Made by a program: the position numbers and the translations under genes. A DNA stretch of 64,000 nucleotides from Sphingopyxis sp. TUF1 (GTDB lineage: Bacteria > Pseudomonadota > Alphaproteobacteria > Sphingomonadales > Sphingomonadaceae), in the NCBI RefSeq assembly GCF_036687315.1, contig NZ_CP144683.1:930001-994000 (forward strand), in the 5' to 3' direction. Numbering within the stretch: position 1 is the stretch's first letter; every line of letters begins with the position of its first letter. Below are positions 9,184 to 16,555 of the stretch, in pieces. The notes beneath the pieces are model-generated. The model was given only the letters and a program-made list of their open reading frames with translations, was not told where the DNA came from and made no database searches.

Positions 9184-11103
9184 TCAGATCTGGACCTGGC
9201 TGCCGAGCTCGACGACGCGGTTCGTCGGGATCTTGAAAAACTCCATCGCGCTTTCGGAGCTTTTGCTCATCCACGCGAACAGCCGCTCGCGCCACAATGC
9301 CATCCCCGGCTTGGCGGTCGAGGCGACCAGCTTTTGCCTCCCCAGGAAAAAGCTCGTCGTCATCATGTCGAACGGATCGCCGATCGCGTCGAGCCGCGCA
9401 AGGTCGCGCGGGACGTCGACTTCCTCCATGAAACCATAGCGCAGAATCACGCGGAAAAAGCCACGCCCGGCGTCCTGTGCCTCGAGCCGCGTTGCGGGAT
9501 CGGCGTAGGGCACATCCTCGACCAGCACCGTGAGAATCAGCACGCGTTCGTGCAGCACCTGATTATGCTTCAGATTATGGAGCAGCGCCGGAGGAATGCC
9601 CTCGGCCGATGCCGACATGAACACCGCGGTGTTGCGGACGCGGTGCGCAGAGGCGGCGGCGGATTCGATAAACAGCGGTAGCGGCATACTCGCCTCCTCC
9701 AGCCGCGCGCGCATCAGGCGGCGGCCGGTGGCCCAGGTGGTGAGTATGGTGAACAGCGCCGCCGCGACGACCAGCGGGAACCAGCCGCCGTCGGGAATCT
9801 TGGTAATGTTGGAAGCAAAATAGACGCCGTCGACGAGCAGGAACAGGCCGATCGTTCCCGTCGCCAGCCAGCCATTCCAACGCCAGACCTTGAAGATCAG
9901 GACGGCGAGCATCAGCGTGGTGATGAGCATCGTGCCGATAACCGAAATGCCATAGGCGGACGCCAGCCGGGTCGATTCGCCGAAGCCCAGCACGAGCAGC
10001 AGCACCATCGCCAGCAAGCCCCAGTTGATCGCGGGAATATAGATCTGCCCCGCCGCCTTTTCGCTGGTGTGCAGCGTGCGCAGGCGCGGCAGGAAGCCCA
10101 GCTGGATCGCCTGATGCGTCACCGAAAAGGCGCCCGAGATCACCGCCTGGCTGGCGATGATCGTCGCCGCGGTGGCGATGAACACCAGCGGCAGTCGCGC
10201 CCATTCAGGCGCCATCAGATAGAAAGGATTCTCGACGGCTTCGGGGGTGCCGAGCAACAGCGCGCCCTGCCCCATATAGTTCAGCATCAGGCACGGATAG
10301 GCAAGCGTCAGCCAGCTGAGCCCCACAGCCTTGCGCCCGAAATGGCCCATATCGGCATAGAGCGTTTCGGCGCCCGTCACCGCGAGGAACACCGACCCCA
10401 TCGCGAGGAAAGCGAGCCGCGTGTCATAGAGAAAAAACTCGACCGCCCACCAGGGATTGAGAATCCCCAGGATCTCGGGGTGCGCGGCGATGTTGACCAC
10501 GCCGAGCGTCGCCAGCGTCGCGAAATAGACGAGGACGATCGGCCCGAACAACGCCCCCACCCGCGCCGTCCCGCGCGACTGGATCAGGAACAGCGCGATC
10601 AGGATCACCACCGCGATCGGCAGCACGAGCGGCTGCAAGCCCGCCTCGACCACCATCAGCCCCTCGACCGCAGAGAGAACCGAGATCGCCGGGGTCAGCA
10701 TCGCGTCGCCATAGAACATGGCAGCCGCGAGCACGCCGAGCACCACCAACGTCCCGCTCCATCGGCTAGCTGCGAGATGGCGCGACACCAGGGCGAGCAA
10801 TGCGAAGGAGCCGCCCTCGCCGCGGTTGTGCGCGCGCATCGCCACGAACACATATTTGACGGTGACGATCAGCATCAGCGACCAGAAGATGAGGCTGAGC
10901 ACGCCAAAGATGTGCAGGCGGTCGACCGCCAGCGGATGCGGCCCGATAAAACTTTCCTTCAGCGCATAGAGCGGCGAGGTGCCGATGTCGCCAAAGACGA
11001 CGCCAATGGCGCCGAGCATCAGCACGGGCAAGCGATCCTTGGGCGCGTGGGGGAGCGAAGCCGCGTCGCCGGCTGACGATGATGTGTTCGGATGATTTTC
11101 CAT
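9184..11103 (-). CDS. kup: Kup potassium uptake protein
   Basis: Low-affinity K+ symporter of 639 residues, close to the usual 620-650. The diagnostic GAIGVVFGDIGTSPLYALKE stretch is near residue 32, followed by about twelve membrane segments (to about residue 450) and a cytoplasmic C-terminal tail (LFIESAAASAHRVRNTAVF). Its start is 93 bp from that of a divergent regulator that carries KdpD- and KdpE-derived domains, which suggests that this transporter may be the regulator's target. That regulatory link is inference; in enterobacteria kup is not a KdpE target. Confidence 0.95.
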   Translation of the reverse strand: MENHPNTSSSAGDAASLPHAPKDRLPVLMLGAIGVVFGDIGTSPLYALKESFIGPHPLAVDRLHIFGVLSLIFWSLMLIVTVKYVFVAMRAHNRGEGGSFALLALVSRHLAASRWSGTLVVLGVLAAAMFYGDAMLTPAISVLSAVEGLMVVEAGLQPLVLPIAVVILIALFLIQSRGTARVGALFGPIVLVYFATLATLGVVNIAAHPEILGILNPWWAVEFFLYDTRLAFLAMGSVFLAVTGAETLYADMGHFGRKAVGLSWLTLAYPCLMLNYMGQGALLLGTPEAVENPFYLMAPEWARLPLVFIATAATIIASQAVISGAFSVTHQAIQLGFLPRLRTLHTSEKAAGQIYIPAINWGLLAMVLLLVLGFGESTRLASAYGISVIGTMLITTLMLAVLIFKVWRWNGWLATGTIGLFLLVDGVYFASNITKIPDGGWFPLVVAAALFTILTTWATGRRLMRARLEEASMPLPLFIESAAASAHRVRNTAVFMSASAEGIPPALLHNLKHNQVLHERVLILTVLVEDVPYADPATRLEAQDAGRGFFRVILRYGFMEEVDVPRDLARLDAIGDPFDMMTTSFFLGRQKLVASTAKPGMALWRERLFAWMSKSSESAMEFFKIPTNRVVELGSQVQI

Positions 11104-11132
11104 GCCCGCGATGTGGCGTTGGACGGCATAAA

Positions 11133-11148
11133 GATTCCATGTGGATTT
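11133..11148. promoter_or_regulatory. imperfect inverted repeat between kup and the KdpD/KdpE-like regulator
   Basis: The sequence GATTCCATGTGGATTT contains arms ATTCCA and TGGATT around TG, with one mismatch. It sits in the only 93 bp of DNA between the two divergent start codons. It is the best candidate operator there, but KdpE-type winged helices often prefer direct repeats, so the assignment is weak. Confidence 0.3.
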
Positions 11149-11196
11149 TACTCGCGCCTCTCGACGCCGCGGCGCGGGAAGCGCATTTATGTGCGC

Positions 11197-12540
11197 ATGG
11201 ACACGACTGCGACAAGCCGGGCGATCCGGCAGAATGAAATGGCAAAACGCCTTGGCGGCTATGCGGCCACCTTGCTTCTGATCGCCGGCGCGACGCTTGC
11301 CGGATTATTGATCGCCGATCGGTGGGGCAACGCCCCGGTCGCGCTGCTCTATATTCCGCCGGTGCTCGTCGCCGCGGTCAGCTGCGGGCAATGGCCGGCG
11401 ATTGCCGCCGCCGTCCTCTCGACACTCACCTATAATTACTATTTCACCGCGCCCTATCGCACCTTCGCCATCCACAGCCCTGCCGACATCGTGACGGTGG
11501 CCGCGCTGTTCCTGGTCGCCGTGGTCACCAGCCGTCTGGCCGCGTCGCTGCGCGAACAGAGTCGGCGCGCCGACGCGCACGCCGCGCGCAACGCGACAAT
11601 CGCCGGCCTCGCACGCCGCCTCCTCTCCTGCACCGACGAACAGTCGATCGCCGACGTCGCGGTCCATGAGCTCGCGCGGCTCTTCGGCAGCCATGTGGTG
11701 CTTGTCACTGGAAGCGAGGCACCGCAAATCGCCGCCGCCGCCCCGGCCAGCGTCGCACTCGGCCCCAGCGATCTTGCCGCCGCCGCGCTGACCCTCGCCA
11801 CCGGCGAACCATCGGGCCGCGGCGTTTCGCGTCGCGATACCGCCGACTGGCAATTCCACCCGATCGCCTCGGGCGACGCTGTCCTCGCCGCCGCAGGTCT
11901 CGCGCGCGAGGATGGTTTGCCGCCGGTCGCCGCAAATCAGCGCCAGCTGCTCGGCAACCTGCTCGATCAGGTCGCCCTCGCGCTGGAACGCGCGCGGCTC
12001 GAGGGCGAGGCGCGCGAAGTGGCCGCGCTGCGCGAGCGCGACCGGCTGAGCGCGGCGCTGCTCATGTCGATTGGCGAGGACGTCAAGCCGCGCCTCAACG
12101 CCATCGCCGCCGCGGCGCGCGCACTGCGGCGGGCCGAGGGCGGCGACAAGGCGCTCGCCGCGGCCGTCGCCGCCGAAACCGCGCAGCTCGATCGCTATAT
12201 CGACAGCCTCGTCGACCTTAGCCCCGGTGCTGCGCAGGAGCCACTGGTCATCGGTTCGCTAGCGATCGACCTGCACCGGCGCAGCGTCCGGCGCGACGGG
12301 GAAACGGTGCATCTGACGCCCAAGGAATATGCGGTGCTCGCCGAGCTCGCCAAGCACGCCGGCCGTGTTCTTACCCACGCCCATCTCCTGCGATCGGTGT
12401 GGGGACCGGCGCAGCAGGACCATATCGACTATCTGCGAGTCGCGGTGCGAAGCCTGCGCCAGAAAATCGAGCGCGACCCGGTGCGGCCGGCGCTGATCAT
12501 CAACGAACCGGCCGTGGGTTATCGATTGGCGGTTGGATGA
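11197..12540 (+). CDS. membrane one-component regulator: KdpD sensor region fused to KdpE DNA-binding domain
   Basis: Protein of 447 residues from the ATG at 11197. Residues about 18-120 form four membrane segments of the KdpD DUF4118 type. Residues about 130-270 resemble a GAF-like region. Residues about 275-345 look like a KdpD dimerisation helix, but where KdpD has SISHDLRTPL this protein has SIGEDVKPRL, so the phospho-acceptor His is a Glu (residue 294). There is no HATPase domain and no receiver domain. Residues about 352-447 are a KdpE-like winged helix (LLRSVWGPAQQDHIDYLR, then LRQKIERDP and GYRL). The chain thus resembles a ToxR/CadC-style membrane regulator made from Kdp parts. It is divergent from kup. 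An upstream GTG or a later ATG (11239) are alternative starts. Confidence 0.85.
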   Translation: MDTTATSRAIRQNEMAKRLGGYAATLLLIAGATLAGLLIADRWGNAPVALLYIPPVLVAAVSCGQWPAIAAAVLSTLTYNYYFTAPYRTFAIHSPADIVTVAALFLVAVVTSRLAASLREQSRRADAHAARNATIAGLARRLLSCTDEQSIADVAVHELARLFGSHVVLVTGSEAPQIAAAAPASVALGPSDLAAAALTLATGEPSGRGVSRRDTADWQFHPIASGDAVLAAAGLAREDGLPPVAANQRQLLGNLLDQVALALERARLEGEAREVAALRERDRLSAALLMSIGEDVKPRLNAIAAAARALRRAEGGDKALAAAVAAETAQLDRYIDSLVDLSPGAAQEPLVIGSLAIDLHRRSVRRDGETVHLTPKEYAVLAELAKHAGRVLTHAHLLRSVWGPAQQDHIDYLRVAVRSLRQKIERDPVRPALIINEPAVGYRLAVG

Positions 12541-12617
12541 TGGCGCGCCCGGCAGGATTCGAACCTGCGGCCACCCGCTTAGAAGGCGGGTGCTCTATCC
12601 AGCTGAGCTACGGGCGC
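12541..12617 (-). tRNA. tRNA-Arg (anticodon TCT)
   Basis: The minus strand folds as a full cloverleaf of 77 nt. The acceptor stem is GCGCCCG/CGGGCGC, the anticodon stem is CCCGC/GCGGG around CTTCTAA, the T-arm is GCAGG-TTCGAAT-CCTGC, and the 3' CCA is encoded. The CCA end directly abuts the stop codon of the convergent regulator gene. Confidence 0.97.
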
Positions 12618-12691
12618 GTGGAGCCGGTTAAGGACGGCTGCGCGAATAGCGTGGTTTGCGTCGGCTGCAAAGCGCGTTAAGCAGCGCGTCG

Positions 12692-13441
12692 ATGACCGAC
12701 ACACCGCCTCCGCCGATGCCGCCCGTGCATGTGAACGCCGCGAGCGTCCGCCACTTCCGCTATTACGACCTGCTGATGGCGGCCTTTGTCGCCATCCTGC
12801 TCCTGTCGAACATCATCGGCGCGTCGAAGCCAAGCTATGTCGTGTTGCCGGACGGCAGCGAATGGGCTTTCGGCGCCGGGGTGCTCTTTTTCCCGATCAG
12901 CTACATCATCGGCGATGTCCTCACCGAAGTTTATGGCTACGCCCGCGCGCGGCGGGTGATCTGGACGGGCTTTGCCGCACTGGCCTTCATGGCCTTCATG
13001 GCGTGGGCGGTCGTGTCGCTGCCGCCCGCCGACGGCTGGCCGGGTCAGGAGGCCTATGAGTTCGTGTTCGGCAACAGCTGGCGCATCGTCCTCGCCTCGA
13101 TGACCGCCTTCTGGGTCGGCGAGTTCGCCAACTCCTATGTCCTGGCGCGGATGAAGCTGTGGACCGGCGGGCGCTTCCTGTGGATGCGCACCATTGGCTC
13201 TACGGTCGTCGGTCAGGGGCTGGACAGCCTGATTTTCTATCCCCTCGCCTTTTACGGCCTTGCCGGCTGGCCGCCCGAACAGCTTTATCAGGTCGTGCTG
13301 TCGCAATGGCTGATCAAGACTTTGTGGGAGGCGGCGCTGACGCCGGTAACCTATGTCGTGGTTGGCGCGTTGAAGCGGCGCGAAGGTGTCGACGTGTTCG
13401 ACGAAGGCACCGATTTCACCCCCTTTGCCGCCAAGGTTTGA
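12692..13441 (+). CDS. queuosine precursor transporter (YhhQ/VUT family)
   Basis: Inner-membrane protein of 249 residues with about six hydrophobic segments. The family stretch LLLSNIIGASK followed by FPISYIIGDVLTEVYGY is clear, as is a later ILASMTAFWVGEFANSYVLA. Members import queuine-type precursors for tRNA wobble-base modification. The start at 12692 (MTDTPPPPMPP) is an ATG just past the tRNA promoter region; the open frame begins 12 codons earlier. A small membrane-protein gene follows after 6 bp. Confidence 0.88.
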   Translation: MTDTPPPPMPPVHVNAASVRHFRYYDLLMAAFVAILLLSNIIGASKPSYVVLPDGSEWAFGAGVLFFPISYIIGDVLTEVYGYARARRVIWTGFAALAFMAFMAWAVVSLPPADGWPGQEAYEFVFGNSWRIVLASMTAFWVGEFANSYVLARMKLWTGGRFLWMRTIGSTVVGQGLDSLIFYPLAFYGLAGWPPEQLYQVVLSQWLIKTLWEAALTPVTYVVVGALKRREGVDVFDEGTDFTPFAAKV

Positions 13442-13447
13442 CCCCAC

Positions 13448-13843
13448 ATGACGCTGATCGAGATTGCCGTTCTGTTCGAAACGCGCAAAATGTCCGTTAT
13501 CGAGGCGACGGGCCTCGGCAAGGACGCGCTGCACGTCTATTTCGGCCTGGCGCTGTTTCTGGTCGTGCGCCTCGCATGGCGCGGGCGCGGCGGCTGGATC
13601 GCCGCATGGCTGGCGGTGCTGGCGATGGCATGCGGCGGCGAATGGCTCGACCTCACCGCCGAATATAGCCGCTCGACGATCCAGCCCGACGCCGAGCACT
13701 GGCACGATATCTGGAACACGATGCTCTGGCCGACGGTGCTGCTGATCGTCGGCCCCTGGTTGCCGCGGAGCGAAGGCGCCGCCGAAGCGTCGCCGCCGCG
13801 CCGATCAGGCGAGGACGCCGAGCGCCGCCTCGAACAGGCGTAG
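13448..13843 (+). CDS. small membrane protein of unknown function
   Basis: 131 residues with three or so hydrophobic segments ([53 protein letters not shown]) and a charged C-terminal tail. It follows the YhhQ-type gene by 6 bp and is probably co-transcribed. Its last 39 bases overlap the end of purQ on the other strand. I do not recognise a family; the conserved-looking GGEWLDL and [10 protein letters not shown] motifs suggest a real protein. Confidence 0.7.
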   Translation: MTLIEIAVLFETRKMSVIEATGLGKDALHVYFGLALFLVVRLAWRGRGGWIAAWLAVLAMACGGEWLDLTAEYSRSTIQPDAEHWHDIWNTMLWPTVLLIVGPWLPRSEGAAEASPPRRSGEDAERRLEQA

Positions 13844-14470
13844 CCCGTCGGTGCCGCCGTGCGCGCGGTCGATCGCGCGTTCGGGGTGCGGCATCATGCC
13901 GAGCACATTGCCCGCGTCGTTCAGAATACCCGCGATGTCGCGTGCCGACCCGTTGACGCTGTCCAGATAGCGAAATGCGACGCGGCCTTCGCCCTCGATC
14001 CGGTCGAGCGTGTCCGCATCGGCGAAATAATTGCCGTCGTGGTGTGCGACCGGAATATGGATTTGCTCGCCGGCGCTATAGCTCGCGGTAAACAACGACT
14101 GGCTGTTTTCGACTTTCAGCGGGACGTTGCGGCAGACGAAATTCAGCCCCGCGTTGCGCATCAGCGCGCCGGGGAGCAGACCGGCCTCGGTCAGCACCTG
14201 AAAGCCGTTGCAAATTCCGAGCAGCGGAACGCCTCGCGCCGCGGCGTCGGCGACCGCACGCAGGATCGGCGAACGCGCCGCCATCGCGCCCGAGCGCAGA
14301 TAATCGCCATAGGAAAAGCCGCCGGGCAGCGCGATGAAATCGGTGCCATCGGGCAGCTCGGTCTCGCGGTGCCATACCATCGCGGGGGCGCGGCCGGTGA
14401 CCGTCTCCAGCGCGACGGCCATGTCGCGGTCGCAGTTGGAGCCGGGAAAGACGATGACGGCGGTCTTCAT
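13805..14470 (-). CDS. purQ: phosphoribosylformylglycinamidine synthase subunit PurQ
   Basis: Glutaminase subunit of FGAM synthase in purine synthesis; it delivers ammonia to PurL. 221 residues, usual for the separate small subunit. The class I glutaminase nucleophile is Cys87 in LLGICNGFQ, with the N-terminal [10 protein letters not shown], and the catalytic His in the MMPHPERA motif near the end. It lies 23 bp after purS, with an AAGGAG ribosome site. Confidence 0.97.
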   Translation of the reverse strand: MKTAVIVFPGSNCDRDMAVALETVTGRAPAMVWHRETELPDGTDFIALPGGFSYGDYLRSGAMAARSPILRAVADAAARGVPLLGICNGFQVLTEAGLLPGALMRNAGLNFVCRNVPLKVENSQSLFTASYSAGEQIHIPVAHHDGNYFADADTLDRIEGEGRVAFRYLDSVNGSARDIAGILNDAGNVLGMMPHPERAIDRAHGGTDGLRLFEAALGVLA

Positions 14471-14493
14471 GGGGCAGGCTCCTTAAATGCGGG

Positions 14494-14724
14494 TCAGGCG
14501 CGTTCGATGCGGTAGTTCTCGATCACCGTGTTGGCGAGCAGCTTGGCGCACATGGCGTCGAGGTCGGCATCGCTCGTGCTGTCAGCCACGTCGAGTTCGA
14601 TGAAGCGGCCCGCGCGCACGTCGGCAACGCCTGCAAAGCCCAATCCCTCGAGCGCATGATGGATCGCCTTGCCCTGCGGATCGAGCACCCCCGGCTTGAG
14701 CGTGACGTAGACATTCACTTTCAT
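14494..14724 (-). CDS. purS: phosphoribosylformylglycinamidine synthase subunit PurS
   Basis: Small structural subunit (76 residues) that bridges PurQ and PurL in the three-part FGAM synthase. The N-terminus MKVNVYVTLKPGVLDPQG and the VRAGRFIELDV strand are typical. It is directly upstream of purQ on the same strand. purC, often nearby in alphaproteobacteria, lies about 5 kb away beyond iron storage genes and a protease. Confidence 0.96.
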   Translation of the reverse strand: MKVNVYVTLKPGVLDPQGKAIHHALEGLGFAGVADVRAGRFIELDVADSTSDADLDAMCAKLLANTVIENYRIERA

Positions 14725-14826
14725 GGGGCGGACCTTTGTGTGGGAGGGCGTGAAGATGCGCGCGCCTATGCCCGCGAATCACTTTTCGGGCAAGGCCATG
14801 CCGATGAAAAATAGGCTTCTTCGGAC

Positions 14827-14866
14827 TGCGAACCACTCGCATCTTTCCTGTTGCGAATCTCTCGCA
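14827..14866 (+). promoter_or_regulatory. tandem Fur-like operator sites upstream of bfd
   Basis: Two 15-bp sites of the form TGCGA-N5-TCGCA occur at 14827-14841 and 14852-14866. Each has perfect arms and their centres are 25 bp apart. They precede bfd, which is iron-repressed in many bacteria, so a Fur-family regulator is the likely ligand. The regulator identity is inferred. Confidence 0.6.
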
Positions 14867-14903
14867 CTATCCCTAGATCAGGGTTGTTGAGAAGGATTCG
14901 CAC

Positions 14904-15077
14904 ATGGTCGTCTGTGTCTGCAACGCAATAAGGGAAAGCCAGCTGCGCGATGTTGCGCGGAGCGGCCAGTTGCGGTGTGCCAAGGCCGCTTATGCGCAAC
15001 TGGGTCGCAAACCCAAGTGCGGCCAGTGCCTGTCATTCGCTCGCAATATCATCAGCGACGCGACCGCAGCCGCCTGA
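14904..15077 (+). CDS. bfd: bacterioferritin-associated ferredoxin Bfd
   Basis: 57-residue [2Fe-2S] protein that reduces bacterioferritin to release iron. The four cluster cysteines fall at residues 4, 6, 39 and 42 (VCVCNA and KCGQC), the expected CxC-n-CxxC pattern. The ATG at 14904 follows GAGAAGGA. Bacterioferritin comes 99 bp downstream on the same strand, and tandem palindromes upstream suggest iron control. Confidence 0.93.
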   Translation: MVVCVCNAIRESQLRDVARSGQLRCAKAAYAQLGRKPKCGQCLSFARNIISDATAAA

Positions 15078-15176
15078 TTTTTAGCAGATTTCTGCCATTT
15101 TTACCCTTGGCCTGATGGGGTCCGGGGCGGTATGATGCCGCCATCCCCGCACAACGAAAATGACAGGACTGACATC

Positions 15177-15659
15177 ATGAAGGGCGACGAAAAGGTCATC
15201 GACTTCCTCAACGAAGCGCTGAAGAACGAGCTGACCGCGATCAATCAATATTGGCTGCATTACCGGATGCTCGACAATTGGGGCGTCGCGCGCCTCGCGC
15301 ATTTCGAGCGTGAAGAGTCGATCGACGAGATGAAGCATGCCGACAAGCTGGCGGATCGCATCCTCTTCCTGGGCGGCCTTCCCAACTTTCAGTTGCTCGG
15401 CCGCCTGCGCGTCGGAGAGACGGTCGAGGAAATATTGAAGGCCGACCTCGCGCTTGAGGAGGAAGCGATCCCGCTGCTCAAGGATGCGATCGCCCATTCG
15501 GAAAGCGTGCGCGACTATGTGAGCCGCGACCTGTTCGCCGACATCCTCGAAAGCGAGGAACATCATGTCGACGAGCTGGAAAAGCAGTTCGAGATGATCG
15601 AGCGCATGGGCATCGAAAATTATATCCAGCTTCAGTCGAAGCCTGCGGGCGACGATTGA
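15177..15659 (+). CDS. bfr: bacterioferritin
   Basis: Haem-containing iron storage protein of 160 residues that assembles as a 24-mer and oxidises Fe(II). From the ATG at 15177 every ferroxidase ligand is in its standard place: Glu18, Glu51, His54, Glu94, Glu127 and His130. Met52, the haem ligand, is also present. An in-frame ATG 15 codons upstream would spoil this numbering. It lies downstream of bfd and before a clear terminator. Confidence 0.97.
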   Translation: MKGDEKVIDFLNEALKNELTAINQYWLHYRMLDNWGVARLAHFEREESIDEMKHADKLADRILFLGGLPNFQLLGRLRVGETVEEILKADLALEEEAIPLLKDAIAHSESVRDYVSRDLFADILESEEHHVDELEKQFEMIERMGIENYIQLQSKPAGDD

Positions 15660-15669
15660 GAATGAAAAT

Positions 15670-15757
15670 GTCGCCCCCGCGAAGGCGGGGGCCGCATGCG
15701 GCCTTTTCCCGCTTCGTCGTATGAATTGACAGCGGCCCCCGCCTTCGCGGGGGCGAC
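15670..15757. repeat. extragenic palindrome, family 2, copy 1
   Basis: Arms GTCGCCCCCGCGAAGGCGGG and its complement at 15730-15757 flank a short spacer. The same arms occur at 20618, 39976 and 62828. It lies between the end of bfr and its terminator. Confidence 0.88.
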
Positions 15758-15779
15758 GAGATAGAAAACCGCAGATCCC

Positions 15780-15807
15780 AGAGGCGCTTTCGGGCGCCTC
15801 TTTTTTC
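15780..15807 (+). terminator. intrinsic terminator after bfr
   Basis: Stem AGAGGCGC/GCGCCTCT with a six-base loop, followed by a run of T. Confidence 0.85.
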
Positions 15808-15958
15808 ACTTGTAATTGCGATTAATTCTCAATAGCACAGTCAGGCAGTCCCCTCCTGCCGGCCGCTGCATCTTCAAGCTGCGACAAGGCGGCCGGCATC
15901 TTTTTCCGCTGCGATGCAGCGGACCGGCGGATTGCACCGGGTCGGGAGAGAGGATGTC

Positions 15959-16378
15959 ATGCAAAGCCGCACAGTGATCCGCCAGCTTACCGAACAGCCG
16001 CTGGTGCGCGGCCTGTCAGTGGAGGCCGCACAGGCGGTGCTCGCCTTGCGCTATTCGATCCTCTGCCGCCGCAGCGGCCACGATCCGATGCCCGAGCTTG
16101 AAAGGCGCTGGGGTAATATCCTGGCGGCGCGCCGCTTTCGTCTGGTGGTTGAGGCAATCGCGCATGTCTGGCCGGACCCTTTTGCCGTCGCGCCGCCTTG
16201 CTGCCCGCGGCTCAGTTTCGACGAGGCGCTGCTCGCCGCGATGGTCGGAGCCGCGGCGCGCGGCGACCGCGTCGATTTCGACGGGCGAACCGCCGAAATG
16301 CTGGGCAGCGACGCGCGCGAGATGCTCTTCGCCGCGCTGGAAAATTTCATTCGGGCAAAGGCACCGGGGCGGGTTTAG
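15959..16378 (+). CDS. hypothetical protein
   Basis: 139-residue soluble, mostly helical protein from the ATG at 15959, which has a GGAGAGAGG ribosome site. Features seen: RYSILCRRSGHDPMPELERRW near the start, a pair of cysteines (PPCCPRL) and a region AALENFIRAK at the end. No family is recognised. It stands alone between the bfr terminator and the M16 protease gene, which runs the other way. Codon use looks normal for the window, so it is probably a true lineage-specific gene. Confidence 0.65.
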   Translation: MQSRTVIRQLTEQPLVRGLSVEAAQAVLALRYSILCRRSGHDPMPELERRWGNILAARRFRLVVEAIAHVWPDPFAVAPPCCPRLSFDEALLAAMVGAAARGDRVDFDGRTAEMLGSDAREMLFAALENFIRAKAPGRV

Positions 16379-16420
16379 CTTTTGACCGTTTTGGGGTGGT
16401 GAGCGGACCTTCCCCTCTTT

Positions 16421-16503
16421 CCGTTCGTGTCGAGCGAAGTCGAGACACCCATCGGCGCTAGGCCTAGCCCGAGGGGCATCTCGACTTCGCTCGATGCGAA
16501 CGG
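16421..16503. repeat. extragenic palindrome, family 4
   Basis: CCGTTCGTGTCGAGCGAAGT at the left is mirrored by an ACTTCGCTCGATGCGAACGG block at the right, around a spacer of about 40 bases. It lies between a hypothetical gene and the end of the convergent M16 protease gene. Only one copy is in the window. Confidence 0.8.
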
Positions 16504-16555
16504 GTTAGGTAAGGACGGCAACGTCCGCAATCGGTCGTCATTGGACACCAGCGCG

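Noticed and set aside
9184..12540. A kdpFABC potassium ATPase operon near the Kdp-like regulator
   Set aside because: No kdp structural gene is visible in this window; only kup is adjacent.
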